A stretch of 64,000 nucleotides of DNA from Gemmatimonadota bacterium (lineage in GTDB: Bacteria > Gemmatimonadota > Gemmatimonadetes > Longimicrobiales > Gaopeijiaceae). This document shows, one piece after another, positions 62,070-64,000 of this stretch. The translations under genes and the position numbers were made by a program. The notes beneath the pieces are model-generated. The model searched no databases. It was not told the DNA's origin and worked only from the letters and a program-made list of their open reading frames with translations. The stretch's first letter is position 1. Each line of letters starts with the position of its first letter. The stretch lies in NCBI GenBank assembly GCA_009692205.1, contig SHZR01000001.1:124001-188000 (forward strand). The letters are read 5' to 3'.

Positions 62070-63347
62070 TCAGGCCTTGGCGGCCTCCACCACCCTACGG
62101 AACAGACGCGATAACGCTTCCTGCGCCGCGCGCTCCCGGATCGCCTCCCGGTCGCCGATGAGGCTCAGGAGGCGGGCCTCGACCTGACCGTCCAGCGCGG
62201 TCGCGAGCCAGACCGTGCCGACGGGCTTCTCGGGGGTCCCACCTCCCGGGCCCGCGACTCCCGTGATTCCGATGCCGGCGGAAGCGCCGAAGCGCTCGGC
62301 CACGCCGAGGGCCATCTGTCGCGCCACGACCTCCGATACGGCGCCGTGCCGCCGAAGGTCGTCCGCGGATACTCCGAGTTGGGCGATCTTCACCTCGTTC
62401 TCGTAGGCGATCACCCCGCCGACGAAGACCTCGGAGGAGCCTGGCCGGTCCGTGATCCGCTTGGCGATCAAGCCACCCGTGCAACTCTCCGCCACCGCGA
62501 CCCGCTTGCCCGCCCGCGCGAGCGCGGCGTTGAGCGCCTCGACGACGTCCCCGCTCTCGGCCTCGAACCGCCACGGAGCCACCACGGGTCCGATCGCCTC
62601 CTCGATGCGCGCGAACCACGGCTCCGCCTCGGCGGCGGATATGCCTCGTGAGCTCAGGCGGAGATCGACGCCACGCAGGTCCGGCAGATACGCGAGCGTG
62701 ACCGGCCCCATGTCGGTCGGGCGCCGCGGCTCGACGAGCTCGGCCAGCTTGGAATCCGCCACGCCCGTGGTGTGGATCACGCGGTGGTGTATGGGCTTGA
62801 GTCGCGCGCCGAACCGATCGGCCAAGAAGACGCGCAGATCGCCGTCGAAGATCGCGCGAAGCTCGCGTGGCACGCCGGGAAGCAGCACCACGAGCCGCGC
62901 GTCCGCCGCCATGGCGAGGCCCGGTGCGGTCCCGTTCGGGTTGCGCAGGACCGTGGCACCCTCGGGCACCTCCGCCTGGCTGATGTTGAGCGATGGCATC
63001 TGGGGGTATCCCCTCGCGCGGAAGCGCTCCCTGAGCGCGGCGAGCAACCCCTGGTCGAGCTCGAGCCTACGGCCCAGCAGGTCGGCGACCGCCTGTTTGG
63101 TCGCGTCGTCGGAGGTCGGCCCGAGGCCGCCCGAGACAACGACGAGGTCGGCGATCTCCAAGGCGGCTCGCACGCCCGCCTGGATCTCTCGGGCGATATC
63201 ACCGACGGTGAACTTCCGCACCACCGGAGCACCCAGCGCGGCGAGGGAGCGGGCGAGCCAGGCGGCGTTGGTGTCCACCGTCTCGCCGCACAGCAACTCG
63301 TTGCCCACGGTCACGATGGCCGTAACCGGTACGTGGGCCGCACTCAT
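62070..63347 (-). CDS. cinA: CinA-family nicotinamide-nucleotide amidohydrolase
   Basis: 425 aa. N-terminal molybdopterin-binding-like domain (about 8-175): VTVGNELLCGETVDTNAAWL, VVVSGGLGPTSDDATKQAVADLLGR (in parts). C-terminal amidohydrolase domain (about 265-425): AESCTGGLIAKRITDRPGSSEVF, GITGVAGPGGGTPEKPVGTVW. NMN deamidation and competence/DNA-damage links are family knowledge. Between pgsA and grpE. Confidence 0.93.
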   Translation of the reverse strand: MSAAHVPVTAIVTVGNELLCGETVDTNAAWLARSLAALGAPVVRKFTVGDIAREIQAGVRAALEIADLVVVSGGLGPTSDDATKQAVADLLGRRLELDQGLLAALRERFRARGYPQMPSLNISQAEVPEGATVLRNPNGTAPGLAMAADARLVVLLPGVPRELRAIFDGDLRVFLADRFGARLKPIHHRVIHTTGVADSKLAELVEPRRPTDMGPVTLAYLPDLRGVDLRLSSRGISAAEAEPWFARIEEAIGPVVAPWRFEAESGDVVEALNAALARAGKRVAVAESCTGGLIAKRITDRPGSSEVFVGGVIAYENEVKIAQLGVSADDLRRHGAVSEVVARQMALGVAERFGASAGIGITGVAGPGGGTPEKPVGTVWLATALDGQVEARLLSLIGDREAIRERAAQEALSRLFRRVVEAAKA

Positions 63348-63363
63348 CGCGGAGCGAGCGCCG

Positions 63364-64000
63364 TCAGTTCCGTATGCCGGCGACCGAGCGGTAGGACCAG
63401 AGGTAGTCCATCATCGAGTACACGGTGAGCACGATCGCGATCGCGAGAGTGACCGCCACCCACCCACCATGCAATTGGGCCCAGAAGCTCCACAGGGTTC
63501 CATTCCACGCGCGGTCCTCGGCGATCGCTCGGAGGGGATACCAGAGGAGGAGGCTGCCGGCGAAGACCAGTTGGAAGAGCGTCTTGCGCTTGCCCGACGC
63601 ACCGGCCGGGATCACGACACCGCACCGCACCGCGTAACCCCTGAACAAGGTGATGAAGAGCTCGCGCCCGAAGATCACTACGATCACCCAGATCGGCATC
63701 GCGCCCCACCAGGGGATGAGATCCGCGTCCGAGGCCCGGTGCGAGATGAGGTAGAAGGGAACGAACGTGGCGACGAGCAGGAGCTTGTCGGCGATCGGGT
63801 CCAGCAGCTTCCCCATGTCGGTGATCAGGTCGTAGCGCCTGGCCAGGTAGCCGTCCCAGATATCGGAGAGGGCCGCGGCCACGAAGAGCCCGAAGGCCCA
63901 CAGGCGCAAGCCGATTCCGGGGGCGATGGCCAGGAAGAAGATGACCGGACACGCGGCGATGCGCACCACCGTGATGACGTTCGGGAGGGTGACGCGGCTC
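63364..64000 (-). CDS. pgsA: CDP-diacylglycerol-glycerol-3-phosphate 3-phosphatidyltransferase, 5' partial
   Basis: At least 212 aa. CDP-alcohol motif DIWDGYLARRYDLITDMGKLLDPIAD (in parts), matching D-x2-D-G-x2-A-R-x8-G-x3-D-x3-D, and several helices to residue 201 from GTG 63969. The frame continues in the family manner (SRVTLPNVITVVRIAACP) to the window edge, so the true start is beyond 64000. First phosphatidylglycerol step, using CDP-DAG from cdsA. Confidence 0.92.
   Translation of the reverse strand, partial: SRVTLPNVITVVRIAACPVIFFLAIAPGIGLRLWAFGLFVAAALSDIWDGYLARRYDLITDMGKLLDPIADKLLLVATFVPFYLISHRASDADLIPWWGAMPIWVIVVIFGRELFITLFRGYAVRCGVVIPAGASGKRKTLFQLVFAGSLLLWYPLRAIAEDRAWNGTLWSFWAQLHGGWVAVTLAIAIVLTVYSMMDYLWSYRSVAGIRN

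Noticed and set aside
1-64000. Search for CRISPR arrays, tRNA, rRNA, IS ends, prophage genes and integrase sites
   Set aside because: No repeat-spacer pattern, tRNA cloverleaf, transposase, integrase or phage structural gene was seen. Gene-free gaps are below about 215 bases apart from the riboswitch leader.

Overview
The window is a GC-rich, gene-dense bacterial chromosome segment with almost no spacer DNA; many neighbouring genes overlap by 4 bases (ATGA, GTGA or TTGA). I infer a member of the Gemmatimonadota or a close FCB-group relative. The basis is two DUF5916 outer-membrane proteins, a compact RpoD-like sigma factor of about 283 aa, a bacillithiol-type deacetylase (BshB1), a Bacteroidota-style GlmU-like protein and the core gene order. 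I could not check this by search. I saw no rRNA, tRNA, prophage, IS element or CRISPR array.

Layout: 1-10.9 kb is accessory. It holds a CPA2 antiporter with universal-stress domains, a nucleotidyltransferase/CDF/TauE operon, an esterase, DinB, a VIT-type metal transporter overlapping a Doc/AbrB toxin-antitoxin pair, a DUF5916 protein and a DUF2442 gene beside a DUF4160 remnant. 10.9-14.7 kb holds a coiled-coil membrane protein, a zinc phospholipase C-like protein and a second DUF5916 protein. 14.8-23.2 kb is one tightly coupled minus-strand operon: lipoprotein, serS, histidine kinase, pcrA, gatC, gatA, gatB. 23.4-28.4 kb (plus) runs response regulator, manC, GlmU-like, metallo-hydrolase, a frameshifted LLM oxidoreductase and a small membrane protein. 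28.4-38.4 kb (minus) is the conserved block lepB, rpoD, rplM-rpsI, rpsB-tsf-pyrH-frr-uppS-cdsA-dxr-rseP.

38.5-47.6 kb is accessory and damaged. It has a frameshifted matrixin, a btuB-like receptor under a cobalamin riboswitch, a frameshifted sigma-54 regulator, a chimeric remnant made of the start of an MscS gene and the end of thpR, an EamA exporter, comM, and an orphan transhydrogenase alpha subunit facing a truncated membrane protein. 48-57.6 kb has a two-component system divergent from a secreted protein and a TolC/MacA/FtsX-FtsX export operon ending in bshB1. 58-64 kb has cysteine desulfurase-mnmA (tRNA 2-thiouridine), grpE-dnaJ, cinA and a partial pgsA.

The most informative observations are: three reading-frame breaks that all look like one missing base (mod 3); the mscS/thpR fusion scar; a likely deletion between pntAA and a kinase-like gene; the B12 riboswitch with a hairpin over the btuB start; a DUF1634-TauE domain fusion; an ATPase-less MacB-like export operon with a palindromic operator candidate; and a small protein/nucleotidyltransferase pair of unknown function. 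I found no clearly new multi-gene system. The nucleotidyltransferase module and the export operon are the best candidates for unexplored biology.
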